A stretch of DNA of 64,000 nucleotides from Belnapia rosea (GTDB lineage: Bacteria; Pseudomonadota; Alphaproteobacteria; Acetobacterales; Acetobacteraceae). The DNA is taken from the NCBI RefSeq assembly GCF_900101615.1, contig NZ_FMZX01000022.1, positions 1 through 64,000 on the forward strand, read 5' to 3'. The notes below the pieces were generated by a model, which had not been told where the DNA came from, did no database searches, and saw only the letters and a list, made by a program, of their open reading frames with translations. A program made the translations under genes and the position numbers. This document shows positions 36,069 through 45,705 of the stretch, piece by piece; positions within the stretch are counted from its first letter, which is position 1, and each line of letters opens with the position of its first letter.

Positions 36069-37706
36069 TCACGCCGATCCGCCCGCCTGCCCATGCTCGC
36101 GCATGAAACGCTCGCGCAGCACGAACTTCTGCACCTTGCCGCTCGACGTCATCGGCAGTTCCGGAACCAGCGTGAGAAATTCGGGCAGTTTGTATTTAGC
36201 GACCCCGCGCGCCTCCAAGTGCCGCACCAACGCCGCGAGGTCGGGCGCGGCATCGCCGCGCGGCACCACGAAGGCGCAGCCCTTCTCGCCGAGCCGGTCA
36301 TCGGGCACGCCGACCACCGCCACCTCGCGCACCGAAGGGTGCAGCAGCAGCATCTCCTCGACCTCGCTGGCGCTGACCTTGAGCCCGCCGCGGTTGATGA
36401 TGTCCTTGCGCCGCCCGGCGATGCGGATGTAGCCCGCCGCGTCGAGGACCGCGAGGTCGCCGGTGAACAGCCAGCCCCCCGGGGTGAAGGTCTGGCGCGT
36501 CCGCTCCGGGTCGTTGAGGTAGCCGAGCGCGACATGCGGGCCGCGGGTGGCGAGTTCCCCCACCTCGCCCGGCGGCAGGATGCGCTGGCGGTCCTCGTCG
36601 AAGATGGCGACCTCGATGCCCGGCATCGCCCGCCCATCGGTGCCCCACAGCCGCTCATCCGGGTCATCGGGGGGGGAGGCGGTGCCGACGAAGCATTCGG
36701 TCATGCCCCACATGCCGATCAGCGTGCAGCCGATGCGCTCGCGCGCCAGCGGCCCGAGATGGCGCGGGATCGGCGCCCCGGCGGTGGCGAAGATGCGGAA
36801 GCAGGCAAGGTCGCGGCTGGCGGCCGAGGGCTGCTCGACCAGCATCGCCGCGAAGGGCGTGGCGCAGAGCGTGAAGGTGCAGCGATGCGTCTCGATCAGG
36901 CGCAGCGCCTCCTCCGGGTCCCAGGCGTCCTGCAGCACCAGCGTGCCGCCGATGGTCAGCGCCTGGCGCATGCCCCACAGGAAGCCGTTGCCATGCCCGA
37001 TCGGCGAGGGCATCCAGACCACGTCATCGGACCCGAGCCCGACCACCCGCGCCATGGTGCGGGTGGCGTACATCGTCGTGTCGTGGCTGTGCATCACGCC
37101 CTTGGGCGTGGATTCGGTGCCCGAGGTGAAGATCAGCGCGGTGATCTCGCCGCTGTCCACCCGCGCCGGCGGCGGGGCCGCCGCCGCCCCGGCGCGCAGC
37201 TGCGCGAAGCCGACCATGCCCGGCGCCTCGCCGCCCACCACCACGACCGCGCGCAGCCCCGGCAGCCCGGCCGCCAGCGCGGCATACATCGGCGGATAGT
37301 CGAAGCCGCGGTGCCGCTGCGGGATCACCGCCACCTTCGCCCCGCCATGGCGCAGGATGTAGTCCAGCTCCTTCGTCCGGTAGTTCGGCAGCAGCGGGTT
37401 GGTCACCGCGCCGAGCCGGCTGACGGCGAGGTGCAGGCAGACGAACTCGGCGCAATTGGGCAGCTGCAGCGCCACCACGTCGCCCGGCCCCACCCCCAGC
37501 GCCGCCAGCCCCGCCGCGAGGCGCCCCGCCTCGGCGTCGAGCTCGGCATAGGTCATGCTTACCCCGCCGGGGGCGGCCACGGCGGTCTTGCCCGGCGTCC
37601 GGCGCACCGCCTCGGCCAGCGCGTCGAGGATGGTGACCCCGGCCCACCAGCCGGCCTCGCGCCAGCCCCGCGCGGTGGCCTCGTCGGGCAGCGCGGCGCC
37701 GATCAT
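36069..37706 (-). CDS. AMP-forming acyl-CoA ligase
   Basis: A 545-residue ANL ligase from ATG 37706. The P-loop reads FTSGTESTPKG (a variant of TSGTTGxPKG), then MWGMTECF, GWLFTGDLAVLD, GRRKDIINRGGLKVSASEVE and the catalytic Lys in TSSGKVQK. It activates a carboxylic acid via an acyl-adenylate. Its start overlaps the stop of the NDP-forming synthetase by four bases, so two mechanistically different CoA ligases are made together. It resembles the ligase at 17794-19452 in layout (FQLPN/LQLPN, HLAxxRLGAVTNPL) but not in the P-loop. Confidence 0.9.
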   Translation of the reverse strand: MIGAALPDEATARGWREAGWWAGVTILDALAEAVRRTPGKTAVAAPGGVSMTYAELDAEAGRLAAGLAALGVGPGDVVALQLPNCAEFVCLHLAVSRLGAVTNPLLPNYRTKELDYILRHGGAKVAVIPQRHRGFDYPPMYAALAAGLPGLRAVVVVGGEAPGMVGFAQLRAGAAAAPPPARVDSGEITALIFTSGTESTPKGVMHSHDTTMYATRTMARVVGLGSDDVVWMPSPIGHGNGFLWGMRQALTIGGTLVLQDAWDPEEALRLIETHRCTFTLCATPFAAMLVEQPSAASRDLACFRIFATAGAPIPRHLGPLARERIGCTLIGMWGMTECFVGTASPPDDPDERLWGTDGRAMPGIEVAIFDEDRQRILPPGEVGELATRGPHVALGYLNDPERTRQTFTPGGWLFTGDLAVLDAAGYIRIAGRRKDIINRGGLKVSASEVEEMLLLHPSVREVAVVGVPDDRLGEKGCAFVVPRGDAAPDLAALVRHLEARGVAKYKLPEFLTLVPELPMTSSGKVQKFVLRERFMREHGQAGGSA

Positions 37707-39886
37707 GGCGCGCCCGCCGCGGCGCGGCGCACCACCAGCGCGTCCACCGCCAGCGCCCCGCCGGGGCCGAGGATGACAGGGTTCACGTCGATCTCCTCGA
37801 TCTCGTCCGCGAGGTCGCAAGCGAGCCGCGACAGCCGCCCGACGATCTCCGCCAGCGCCCCGGTATCGGCGGCGGGCAGGTTGCGGTAGCCGGTCAGCAG
37901 CCGATGGCCGCGCAGCGAGGCGATCATCGCCCCCGCCTCGCGCGCGCCGACCGGGGCGAGGGCGGTGGCGACGTCGCGCGTCACCTCCACCGCCACGCCG
38001 CCGAAGCCGCAGGTGATCAGCGGGCCGAACTGCGCGTCGAGCCGCGCGCCGACCATCATCTCCGCCCCCGGCCGCGCCATCTGCTGCACCAGCACGCCCT
38101 CGACCCGCGCCCCGGGCACGCGCGCCGCCGCCGCCAGGATCGCCGCATGGGCGGCCCTCAGCGCGGCCTCGTCGCCGATGCCCAGGCGGATCACGCCGGC
38201 CTCGGTCTTGTGCGGGATGTCGGGCGAATCGGCCTTGAGCGCGACCGGGAAGCCGATCCCGCGCGCCGCGGCGACCGCCGCCTCGACATCGCGCGCCAGC
38301 ACCTCGCGCGTCACCGGGATGCCGTAGGCGGCGAGCACCTCCTTCGACAGGCGCTCGCCCAGGGTCCGCCCCGGCGGGGCGGCGGCCAGCACGGCGCGGG
38401 CCGTCGCCGCGGCGCCGGGCGGGGCGGCGGCCGGCGCGTCGTCGCGCAGCAATTCCGCCCGCCCGGCATGATAGGCGTTCCAGCGCGCCAGCGCCGTGAT
38501 GCAGCGGGCCATGGTCCGGAAGGTCGGCAGGTTCTCGCAGCCATCGTAGATCTCGCTGCCCGGCCCCTGCAGCCACTCGTTCAGCCACACCACGCACAGC
38601 GGCACCGGCAGTTCCGGCGCCAGCTTCGCCATGTAGTGCGCGCGTTCCACCGCGCCGGGCAGGTGCACCGACATCATCGGCACCACCACCGCGCCATAGC
38701 CGGGATCCTCGGCGAAGGCGCGGATGCAGGTGCCGTACATGGTCACGTCCTTGACCGATTCGGCGGTGATGTCGCTCGGGTTGGCGCTCGATCCGAATTC
38801 CGGGATCACCGCCTCGAGCCGCGCCGAGGTCTGCGGCTGCGGTGGCGGCAGCGACAGGCCGACGCGCTCGGCCTCGTCCGCCGCCATCACCGCCGCCCCG
38901 CCCGAGGGCGCCATGACGCCGACGCCCGGGCAGCGCGGGCCGCCGGCGCGGGCGAACAGGGTGGCGGTCTCCAGCACCTCCTCCCAATGGTCCACGATCA
39001 CCGCCCCGGCGCGGCGCAGCGCGGCGCGATAGGCCTCGTCGGCGCCGACCAGCGTGCCGGTGTGCGACATCGCGGTCTGCCGGCTGATCTCGCTGCCGCC
39101 GAGCTTGTAGACCACCAGCGGCTTGCCCGCCCGCAGCGCCGCCTGCGCCGCGGCGAGCAGCCGCGCCCCGTCGCGCACGCCTTCGAGCATGCAGGCGATG
39201 ACCCGGGTCCGCTCCTCCTCGACCAGGTAGTTCACCAGGTCGCAGACATCGACGTCGCAGGAATTGCCGGCGGTGAGGTAGTGCGAGAAGCCGATGCCGC
39301 GCTCCATCGCCTGCAGCACGACATAGCCGAGCGCGCCGCTCTGCGAGACCAGCCCGACCGGGCCGCAGACCCGCCGCATCTCGAAGAATTTCGGCATGAA
39401 GGTCAGGCCGGCCGGCAGCGCCAGGTTGGCGATGCCAGCGCAATTGGGCCCGAGGATCCGCAGGCCGGTGCGCGCGGCGATCTCGGCGAGGCGGCGCTGC
39501 GCGGCGACGCGCTCCGGCCGCCCGACCTCGGCATAGCCCGAACTGTAGAGCATCACGCCGCCGGCGCCGATCGCCGCGGCGCGCTCGATCAGCGGCTCGA
39601 CATGCTCGCGCGGGACCGTGAGGATGACGCAGTCCGGCGGCTCGGGCAGGTCCTCGAGCGAGGCGTAGCAGGGCCGGCCGAACATCTCCCGGTAGCGCGG
39701 ATTGACCGGCAGGATGCGGCCGGGGAAGCCGATGTCCAGGTTCTCGATGGTGCGCCGCCCGAACGACCCCGGGGTCTCCGAGGCGCCGACCACGGCGACG
39801 GATCGCGGATGCATCATCCGGCGCAGCTCGGCCTGGCCGAACAGCGCGCGGGGGCCGGGCACGTAGCCCACCTCGGTGTCGTCCAT
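37703..39886 (-). CDS. NDP-forming acyl-CoA synthetase (single-chain)
   Basis: A 727-residue fusion: CoA-binding domain (SVAVVGASETPGSFGRR), ligase-CoA domains with the catalytic His in AMSHTGTLVGADEAYR, and a C-terminal ATP-grasp domain (GFPVALKADSPDIPHKTEAG; EIDVNPVILG). Same architecture as 21971-24085 but clearly diverged. It lies 6 bases after an enoyl-CoA hydratase gene and overlaps the AMP-ligase by four bases. The acid substrate is unknown. Confidence 0.9.
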   Translation of the reverse strand: MDDTEVGYVPGPRALFGQAELRRMMHPRSVAVVGASETPGSFGRRTIENLDIGFPGRILPVNPRYREMFGRPCYASLEDLPEPPDCVILTVPREHVEPLIERAAAIGAGGVMLYSSGYAEVGRPERVAAQRRLAEIAARTGLRILGPNCAGIANLALPAGLTFMPKFFEMRRVCGPVGLVSQSGALGYVVLQAMERGIGFSHYLTAGNSCDVDVCDLVNYLVEEERTRVIACMLEGVRDGARLLAAAQAALRAGKPLVVYKLGGSEISRQTAMSHTGTLVGADEAYRAALRRAGAVIVDHWEEVLETATLFARAGGPRCPGVGVMAPSGGAAVMAADEAERVGLSLPPPQPQTSARLEAVIPEFGSSANPSDITAESVKDVTMYGTCIRAFAEDPGYGAVVVPMMSVHLPGAVERAHYMAKLAPELPVPLCVVWLNEWLQGPGSEIYDGCENLPTFRTMARCITALARWNAYHAGRAELLRDDAPAAAPPGAAATARAVLAAAPPGRTLGERLSKEVLAAYGIPVTREVLARDVEAAVAAARGIGFPVALKADSPDIPHKTEAGVIRLGIGDEAALRAAHAAILAAAARVPGARVEGVLVQQMARPGAEMMVGARLDAQFGPLITCGFGGVAVEVTRDVATALAPVGAREAGAMIASLRGHRLLTGYRNLPAADTGALAEIVGRLSRLACDLADEIEEIDVNPVILGPGGALAVDALVVRRAAAGAP

Positions 39887-39892
39887 CCCGGT

Positions 39893-40702
39893 TCAGCCCC
39901 CCTGCGCCGCGCCGGGGAAATCGGCCTTGCGCTTGTCGATCATCGCGCCGATGCCCTCGCGGAACTCGGGATGCGTCATGGCGAGGATCTGGCCGAGCCC
40001 CTCATAGCCGAACATGTCCACCATGCTGGTCTCGAAGCTGCGGGCCATGAACTGCTTGCCCAGGCCCATCGCCGCGGTCGGCCCGGCGGCCAGGCGCTCG
40101 GCGCGGGCGAAGGCCTCCTCCTGCAATTGGGCGTCGGGCACGACATGGGCGACGAGGCCGATCTCATGCGCCTCGCGCGCCGTCATGGTGGCGTTCTCGA
40201 ACAGGAAGCGCTTGGCGCGCGCCATGCCGATCAGCCGCGGCAGGTGGTACATCACGCCGATGTCGGGAATCACGCCGAGCCGGAAGAAGCCGGCCATGAA
40301 CACCGCGCTCTCGCCAGCCACCAGCAGGTCGCCGGTGAGCGCGAGGCCGAGCCCGCCGCCCACCGCCTGGCCCTGCACCGCCATCACCACCGGGCGGTCG
40401 AGCCAGATCAGCGGGAACAGCCATTGGGTGAAGCGGCGGAAGCGCTGGTGCACGTTCCATGGCGCGCTGTCGTCGCGGATGGATTCGAGGTTGCCGCCGG
40501 CGCAGAAGGTCGGGCCGGTGGCACTGACCAGCACCGCGCGCACCGAGCGGTCGGCCTCGGCCTCGGCCACCGCCGCGCCAAGCTGCGCGCGCAGCGGGTT
40601 GGTCAGCGAATTGCGCGTCGGCGGGTCGTCGAGGGTGATGACCATCACCCCGCCGCGCCGCTCGGTCCGCACCAGGGTTGGGGTGGCTTCGGCTGCATTC
40701 AT
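39893..40702 (-). CDS. Enoyl-CoA hydratase/isomerase family protein
   Basis: A 269-residue crotonase-fold protein from ATG 40702. Oxyanion segment FCAGGNLESI; the first hydratase Glu is replaced (AVGGGLGLALTGD) and the second site reads RLGVIPDIGVMYHLPRLIG with Asp, as in PaaG/isomerase-type members. It may therefore isomerise or open a CoA ester rather than hydrate it. Between a Bug gene (32 bases upstream) and the NDP-forming synthetase (6 bases downstream) in a minus-strand operon. Confidence 0.88.
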   Translation of the reverse strand: MNAAEATPTLVRTERRGGVMVITLDDPPTRNSLTNPLRAQLGAAVAEAEADRSVRAVLVSATGPTFCAGGNLESIRDDSAPWNVHQRFRRFTQWLFPLIWLDRPVVMAVQGQAVGGGLGLALTGDLLVAGESAVFMAGFFRLGVIPDIGVMYHLPRLIGMARAKRFLFENATMTAREAHEIGLVAHVVPDAQLQEEAFARAERLAAGPTAAMGLGKQFMARSFETSMVDMFGYEGLGQILAMTHPEFREGIGAMIDKRKADFPGAAQGG

Positions 40703-40734
40703 CTCGGTGTCTCCTCCTGTGGCGGGGGCGGGTT

Positions 40735-41718
40735 TCAGCCGGCACGGATGCCGGCGCGCGTCACCACCTCGCGCCAGCGGGCGGTCTCCTCGGCGATGAA
40801 GCGGCCGAAGGCGGCGGGCGATTCCGATCCCTGCGGCTCGACGCCGAGGGCGAGCAGCCGTTCGCGGCTCGGCGGTTCGTCCAGGACGGCGATGAACTCT
40901 CGATGCAGCCGTTCGACCACCGCCGGCGGCGTGCCGGCGGGCGCCAGCATGCCGAACCAGCCGGTGACGGAGAAATCGGTGAAGCCGGTCTCGGCCAGGG
41001 TCGGGATGTCCGGCGCCAGCGCCGAGCGCCGGCGCGAGGCGACGCCGATCGCGCGCACCTGCCCGCCGCGCACCGCCGGCATGCCGACGGCGAAGGTCAC
41101 CAGCAGCGCCGAGACGCGCCCGGCGATCACCTCCTGCAGCGGCGGCGCCTCGCCGTTGAAGGGCACATGGGTCAGATCGACATCCGCCCGCGCCTCCAGC
41201 AGTTCCATGCCGAGATGGGAGATGGTGCCGATGCCGGCCGACCCGAAGGTCAGCGCGCCGGGCTGCGCCCGCGCCATGGCCAGGAAGGCGTTGATGTCGG
41301 CGGCCGGGAAATCCGGCTTGACCACCAGCATCACCGGGAACTCGACCACCTGGGTGATCGGCGCGAAGTCGCGCAGCGTGTCGTAGGGCAGGCGGGCGAA
41401 GAGCGAGGTATTCACCGCCATCGCGCCCTGGCTGGCGATGATGATGGTGTAGCCATCCGGCGCCGAGCGCGCGACATGCTCCATGCCGATGATGAGCCCG
41501 GCGCCGGGCTTGTTCTCGACCACCACCGGCTGGCCCATGCGCTCGGTCAGCCGCAGCGCGAACAGCCGCGCGAGGATGTCGGTCACCCCGCCCGGCAGGA
41601 TCGGCGCGATCAGGCGCACCGGGCGCGCCGGATAGGCCTGGGCAAGGGCCGCCGGCGCCCATGCCGGCGCGGTCGCCGCGCCAGCGCCGGCGATCAGGGC
41701 GCGCCTGCTGGTGGTCAT
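40735..41718 (-). CDS. Bug/TctC-type periplasmic receptor
   Basis: About 327 residues from ATG 41718 with GGGAGGAC upstream. The signal TTSRRALIAGAGAATAPAWA ends near ALAQ. LIAPILPGGVTDILAR is a variant first motif lacking the usual PFPAGG; GQPVVVENKPGAG and PDGYT are normal. It lies between the nitronate-monooxygenase-like gene and the hydratase-family gene of the GntR-led run. Confidence 0.92.
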   Translation of the reverse strand: MTTSRRALIAGAGAATAPAWAPAALAQAYPARPVRLIAPILPGGVTDILARLFALRLTERMGQPVVVENKPGAGLIIGMEHVARSAPDGYTIIIASQGAMAVNTSLFARLPYDTLRDFAPITQVVEFPVMLVVKPDFPAADINAFLAMARAQPGALTFGSAGIGTISHLGMELLEARADVDLTHVPFNGEAPPLQEVIAGRVSALLVTFAVGMPAVRGGQVRAIGVASRRRSALAPDIPTLAETGFTDFSVTGWFGMLAPAGTPPAVVERLHREFIAVLDEPPSRERLLALGVEPQGSESPAAFGRFIAEETARWREVVTRAGIRAG

Positions 41719-41776
41719 CTTCCGTCCTCCCGTTTGGCCCGACGCCCGGGATCGGTGCGCCATGCGCCGGCCGGCA

Positions 41777-42904
41777 TCAGACAGATTCCGTCTGCCGTCC
41801 CATGCGCTCCAGCGTCTCGAGATACTCGGTCTGCATCCGCAGCATCACCTCGCGCACGGTGGTCTCCTCCCGCACCATGCCGATCACCTGGCCGACCGGG
41901 TAGGAATAGAGGTCGTCGCGCTGGGCGCGGTCGATGCGGCTGCGGGCGTATTCGTAGAGCACCTTCTGCATCGGCGGCGCCAGCGTCGCCGGGGCGCCCG
42001 CGGCCGACCACGCATCGGTGTAGCGGCTGCGGTTCATCCGCACCGGCTTGCCGGTCATGCTGCGGCTCTGGAGGGTGTCCTGGCTGCGGCAGTTCAGCAG
42101 CACCGCCTTTTGGTTGGGCAGCAGGTCGCTCTCCCGCGTCACCAGCCAGACCGAGCCGCACCACACGCCATCCGCGCCGAGCGCCATCGACGCCGCCATC
42201 TGGCTGCCGCGGGCGATGCCGCCGGCGGCGAGCACCGCGGCGCGGCCGTTCGCCGCATCCACCACCTGCGGCACCAGCACCATGGTCGAGATCGTGCCGG
42301 TATGCCCGCCCGCCTCGCTGCCCTGCGCGACCAGCACGTCCACGCCCGCTGCGCATTGCCGCTCGGCGTGCTCGGGCGCGCCGCAGACGCCGCCCACCAG
42401 CATGCCCCGCTCATGTGCCTTGGCGATGATGTCCGCCGGCGGCACGCCGAGCGCGCTGACCAGCAGCTTCACCTTGGGATGGCGCCAGACCACATCGGCC
42501 AGGGCGCGCACGCCCTCGCGCGTGATGTAGCGCTCGCGGGCGGCCATGGCGGCGCGGCGGTCGCGCTCGATCTCCGCCGGCAGCGGGGCCACGCCCTCGC
42601 GCGCAAGCACCTCATCGACGAAGCGCAGCTGCGCCTCGGGCAGCGACTCGGCGAGCGGCCCGGTCACCTTCTGCGTCGATTCGTCGTAGTTGGAGGTCAT
42701 CAGGATATCGACGCCATAGCTGCGGTCGCCGACATGCCGGTCGATCCAGTTCAGCTCCTGGTCGAGCTCCTCGGGCGAGAAGCTGCTGCTGCCCAGCACC
42801 CCGAAGCCGCCGGCGCGGGTGCATTCCACGACCACGTCGCGGCAATGGTTGAAGGCGAAGATCGGCGCGTCGTAGCCGAGCTGTTCCTTGAGTTCCGCCG
42901 TCAT
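41777..42904 (-). CDS. Nitronate monooxygenase (2-nitropropane dioxygenase) family flavoprotein
   Basis: A 375-residue FMN TIM-barrel protein from ATG 42904. QGSEAGGHTGTIST carries the conserved His-bearing loop, and VLAAGGIARGSQMAASMALGADGVWCGSVW is the phosphate-binding region. The family oxidises alkyl nitronates, but relatives include enoyl-ACP reductase FabK and other flavin enzymes; in an acyl-CoA operon an enoyl-thioester role is conceivable. The start overlaps the CoA-transferase stop by four bases (ATGA), so the two are translationally coupled. Confidence 0.85.
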   Translation of the reverse strand: MTAELKEQLGYDAPIFAFNHCRDVVVECTRAGGFGVLGSSSFSPEELDQELNWIDRHVGDRSYGVDILMTSNYDESTQKVTGPLAESLPEAQLRFVDEVLAREGVAPLPAEIERDRRAAMAARERYITREGVRALADVVWRHPKVKLLVSALGVPPADIIAKAHERGMLVGGVCGAPEHAERQCAAGVDVLVAQGSEAGGHTGTISTMVLVPQVVDAANGRAAVLAAGGIARGSQMAASMALGADGVWCGSVWLVTRESDLLPNQKAVLLNCRSQDTLQSRSMTGKPVRMNRSRYTDAWSAAGAPATLAPPMQKVLYEYARSRIDRAQRDDLYSYPVGQVIGMVREETTVREVMLRMQTEYLETLERMGRQTESV

Positions 42905-44079
42905 CGAATGACCTCTTGATGTTGGGCTTGGCAGTCGAGCACATGGCCGAGCCCCGCCTCGGCCAGGATTTCGCGCGTATGCTCGCCAAGCGCTGGGGCG
43001 CGGTGGGCCGTGAACTCCGTTGGCGCCAGGCCCGGGCAGCGCACGGATGGCAGGGGCCATTGCCCCGCATAGGCGACATCCTGCACGAGGTTCACCGCGC
43101 GCACATGCGGGTCCGCGCGGAAGCGGCCATAGGTCAGCAATTCTTGGCAGGGCAGCCCCGCCGCGCCCATCGCCGCCACCCATTGCGCGGTGGGCCTGAG
43201 GCGGATAGCCTCGGCGATCAGGCCGCGCAGCGCGGCCTGGTTGGCCAGCCGCGCCCCCGGCTCGGCGAAGCGCGGATCGCTCCGCAGGTCGGCGCAGCCG
43301 ATGACATCGAGCAGGATGCCGAAATGACGTTCCTGCACGCCGGCCACCACCACATGGCCGTCGGCGGTGGCATAGGTGCCGATGCCCGCGACCAGTTCGC
43401 GCGGCTCGCTGCCCGCGGGTCCGGCCGCCTCGGCCAGCTTGTAGGCCTGCATCGCGGCCGAGACATGGGCGAGGTTGATGTCGAGCAGCCCGCCCTGCCC
43501 GGTGCGGGCGCGCAGCAGCAGCGCCGCCAGCACCGCCTGGCTGGCATAGACGCCGGCGCCGACATCGACGATGCCGAAGCGGATCCGCAGCGGCTCGGCC
43601 GTGGTGCTGGCGCCGTGCGGCAGGCCGGTGAAGGCCTGCACGATGGAATCGGTCGCCGGTCGCTCGGCATAGGGGCCATCCTGGCCGAAGCCGCTGACGG
43701 CGACATAGATCAGCCCAGGCCGCCCGGCCGACAACGTGGCATGGTCGAGGCCGAGCCGCCGCGCCACGCCGGGGCGGTTGCTCTCGATCACCACCTCGGC
43801 GCGCGCGGCCAGCGCGCGCGCCGTCTCGCGCCCGCTTTCCTGCCGCAGGTCGAGCACGACGCTGCGCTTGCCGCGGTTGAAGCTGTGGAAGGTCGGCCCG
43901 ACCTCCCCCGGCGCGGCGCCGAGGCGCCGGCCCCAGTCGCCCTCGGGCGGCTCGACCTTCACCACATCGGCGCCGAGGTCGCCGAGCAGGCAGCCGCAAT
44001 GCGGCCCCGCGATGCCCTGGCTGAGATCGAGCACCCGGATGCCCGCCAGCGTGCCGGCAAGTCCCATCATCGTCGTCAT
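42901..44079 (-). CDS. Family III CoA-transferase (CaiB/BaiF)
   Basis: A 392-residue protein with GGAAGGA upstream of ATG 44079. IRVLDLSQGIAGPHCG, LGDLGADVVKVEPPEGD, LIYVAVSGFGQDGPYAERPA and the putative catalytic Asp in RFGIVDVGAGVYA define the fold. It moves CoA between carboxylic acids without ATP. Substrate unknown. It sits between a thioesterase gene (19 bases upstream) and the nitronate-monooxygenase-like gene. Confidence 0.9.
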   Translation of the reverse strand: MTTMMGLAGTLAGIRVLDLSQGIAGPHCGCLLGDLGADVVKVEPPEGDWGRRLGAAPGEVGPTFHSFNRGKRSVVLDLRQESGRETARALAARAEVVIESNRPGVARRLGLDHATLSAGRPGLIYVAVSGFGQDGPYAERPATDSIVQAFTGLPHGASTTAEPLRIRFGIVDVGAGVYASQAVLAALLLRARTGQGGLLDINLAHVSAAMQAYKLAEAAGPAGSEPRELVAGIGTYATADGHVVVAGVQERHFGILLDVIGCADLRSDPRFAEPGARLANQAALRGLIAEAIRLRPTAQWVAAMGAAGLPCQELLTYGRFRADPHVRAVNLVQDVAYAGQWPLPSVRCPGLAPTEFTAHRAPALGEHTREILAEAGLGHVLDCQAQHQEVIR

Positions 44080-44098
44080 GCGTCCTTCCGTCCGTCAT

Positions 44099-44494
44099 TC
44101 ATGGCGGGAAATAGCCGCCGCGACCGCTGGCCAGCGGCTCCGGCCCCTCGCCATAGACCATCGCCTCGGCCACCGAGATGCGGCGCCCGAGCTTGAGCGC
44201 GCGCGCACGCACCCGCACCGTGCCGCTGACCACCGGGCGGTGGTAGTCCACATGCATGTAGGCGGTGCCGATGGCGCTGCCGCCCGCCGCGAGCACGGCA
44301 TAGAGGCCGGCGGTATCGATCAGCGCCGCCACCACCCCGCCATGCATGATGGGCGGATCGGCACGGCTGACGATCTCCCCGCGCCAGGGCATGACGAGTT
44401 CGACGCCGGTCGCGTCCGCCCTCTCGACCTCGAGGCCGAGCCAGCGGTGGAAGGGCGCCCTGACGATGCGTTCGGCGAGCGTGTCGCGGTCCAT
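44099..44494 (-). CDS. PaaI-type hotdog thioesterase
   Basis: A 131-residue single hotdog domain. RADPPIMHGGVVAALIDTAG holds the HGG motif and catalytic acidic residue of PaaI/YbgC-like acyl-CoA thioesterases, and YMHVDYHRPVVSGTV is the usual second strand pair. It could release CoA from dead-end or product esters. It starts 5 bases after the stop of one CoA-transferase gene and ends 19 bases before the next, so it belongs to the same operon. Confidence 0.88.
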   Translation of the reverse strand: MDRDTLAERIVRAPFHRWLGLEVERADATGVELVMPWRGEIVSRADPPIMHGGVVAALIDTAGLYAVLAAGGSAIGTAYMHVDYHRPVVSGTVRVRARALKLGRRISVAEAMVYGEGPEPLASGRGGYFPP

Positions 44495-44499
44495 GTCCC

Positions 44500-45705
44500 T
44501 CAGGTCTTCTCGCTGGGTTTGGAAAGCCGGGCGATCGCCTCGGCGTCGAGCCCGGCCTCGCGCAGCACTTCCTCGGTATGCTCGCCGAGAAGCGGCGCGT
44601 GGCGGCGGACGGAGGGCGGCGAATCCGACCATTCCGAAGGCACCGCGAGGCCGAGGATGGCGCCCTCGCTCGGGTGCTCCATCTCGCGGAAATAGCCGAT
44701 CGAGCGCAGGTGCTCGTCCTCGAGCAGGCCGGGGATGGTTGCCATGCGCGCCACCGGCACATCGGCCTCGGCCAGCAGCGCCAGCCATTCCTCGGTCGGG
44801 CGCGCGGCCAGCGTCTCGGCGAGGAAGCCATAGACCACGTCCACATGCCGCATCCGCTCGGCATAGGTGGCGAAGCGCGCATCCTCCATCAGCTCGGGCC
44901 GGCCGATGCGGTCGAGGAAGCGGCGCCACTGCGCGTCGTTGTAGAGCAGCAGGCAGACATGGCCATCGGCGGTGCGGAAGGGCCGCCGCTCCCGCGACAG
45001 ACTGCGGGCATGGCCGAAGGGCCCCTCCGGCGGGCGGAAGGCGAGGCCGGCGAGATGCTCCCCCAGCACGAGTTCGAGCAGCCCCTCGAACATCGGCACG
45101 TCCACCCGCTGGCCGCGCCCGGTCCGCGCCCGGTGCAGCAGCGCGCCGAGCACCGCATTGGCCAGTTGCAGCGCCACCACCCGGTCCGCCAGCACCAGCG
45201 GCGCGTAGCGCGGTTCCCCCGCGGCGATCGCCGACAGCGAGGCGATGCCCGCCATGCCCTGGATCAGGTCGTCATAGGCCGGCCGGTCGGCATAGGGGCC
45301 GCGCTGGCTGAAGCCGAAGGCGCCCGCATAGACGATGCCGGGATTGACCGCGGCCAGCGCGTCGTGCCCGAGGCCGAGCCTGTCCATCGCCGCCGGCCGC
45401 AGGTTGTAGATCAGCGCATCCGCCCCGCGCGCGAGCGCGAGCACCGCCCGCCGCCCTTCCTCCCGCTTGAGGTCGAGCACCACCGAGCGCTTGTTGCGGT
45501 TGGCATGGAGGAACATGTGCCCCATCCCTGCCCCGCGCGACGGCCCGGAATTCCGCATGATGTCGCCGTCCGGCGCCTCGACCTTAATGACGTCGGCGCC
45601 GTAGTCGCCGAGGATCTGCGTCGCATAGGGCCCGACGATCAGCGTGCTGAGGTCGAGGATCCGCATCCCGGCCAGCGGGCCGGCCGCGGCGGCGGGCGCG
45701 CTCAT
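44500..45705 (-). CDS. Family III CoA-transferase
   Basis: A 401-residue CaiB/BaiF-family protein. MRILDLSTLIVGPYATQILG, YGADVIKVEAPDGDIMR, HANRNKRSVVLDLK and the candidate catalytic Asp in APLVLADRVVALQ are characteristic. Start ATG overlaps the gntR stop by four bases, so it is directly coupled to the regulator. It resembles the transferases at 47646-48869 and 56461-57651 (same ANRNKRS and DxGHVC-type blocks) more than the one at 42901-44079. Confidence 0.9.
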   Translation of the reverse strand: MSAPAAAAGPLAGMRILDLSTLIVGPYATQILGDYGADVIKVEAPDGDIMRNSGPSRGAGMGHMFLHANRNKRSVVLDLKREEGRRAVLALARGADALIYNLRPAAMDRLGLGHDALAAVNPGIVYAGAFGFSQRGPYADRPAYDDLIQGMAGIASLSAIAAGEPRYAPLVLADRVVALQLANAVLGALLHRARTGRGQRVDVPMFEGLLELVLGEHLAGLAFRPPEGPFGHARSLSRERRPFRTADGHVCLLLYNDAQWRRFLDRIGRPELMEDARFATYAERMRHVDVVYGFLAETLAARPTEEWLALLAEADVPVARMATIPGLLEDEHLRSIGYFREMEHPSEGAILGLAVPSEWSDSPPSVRRHAPLLGEHTEEVLREAGLDAEAIARLSKPSEKT

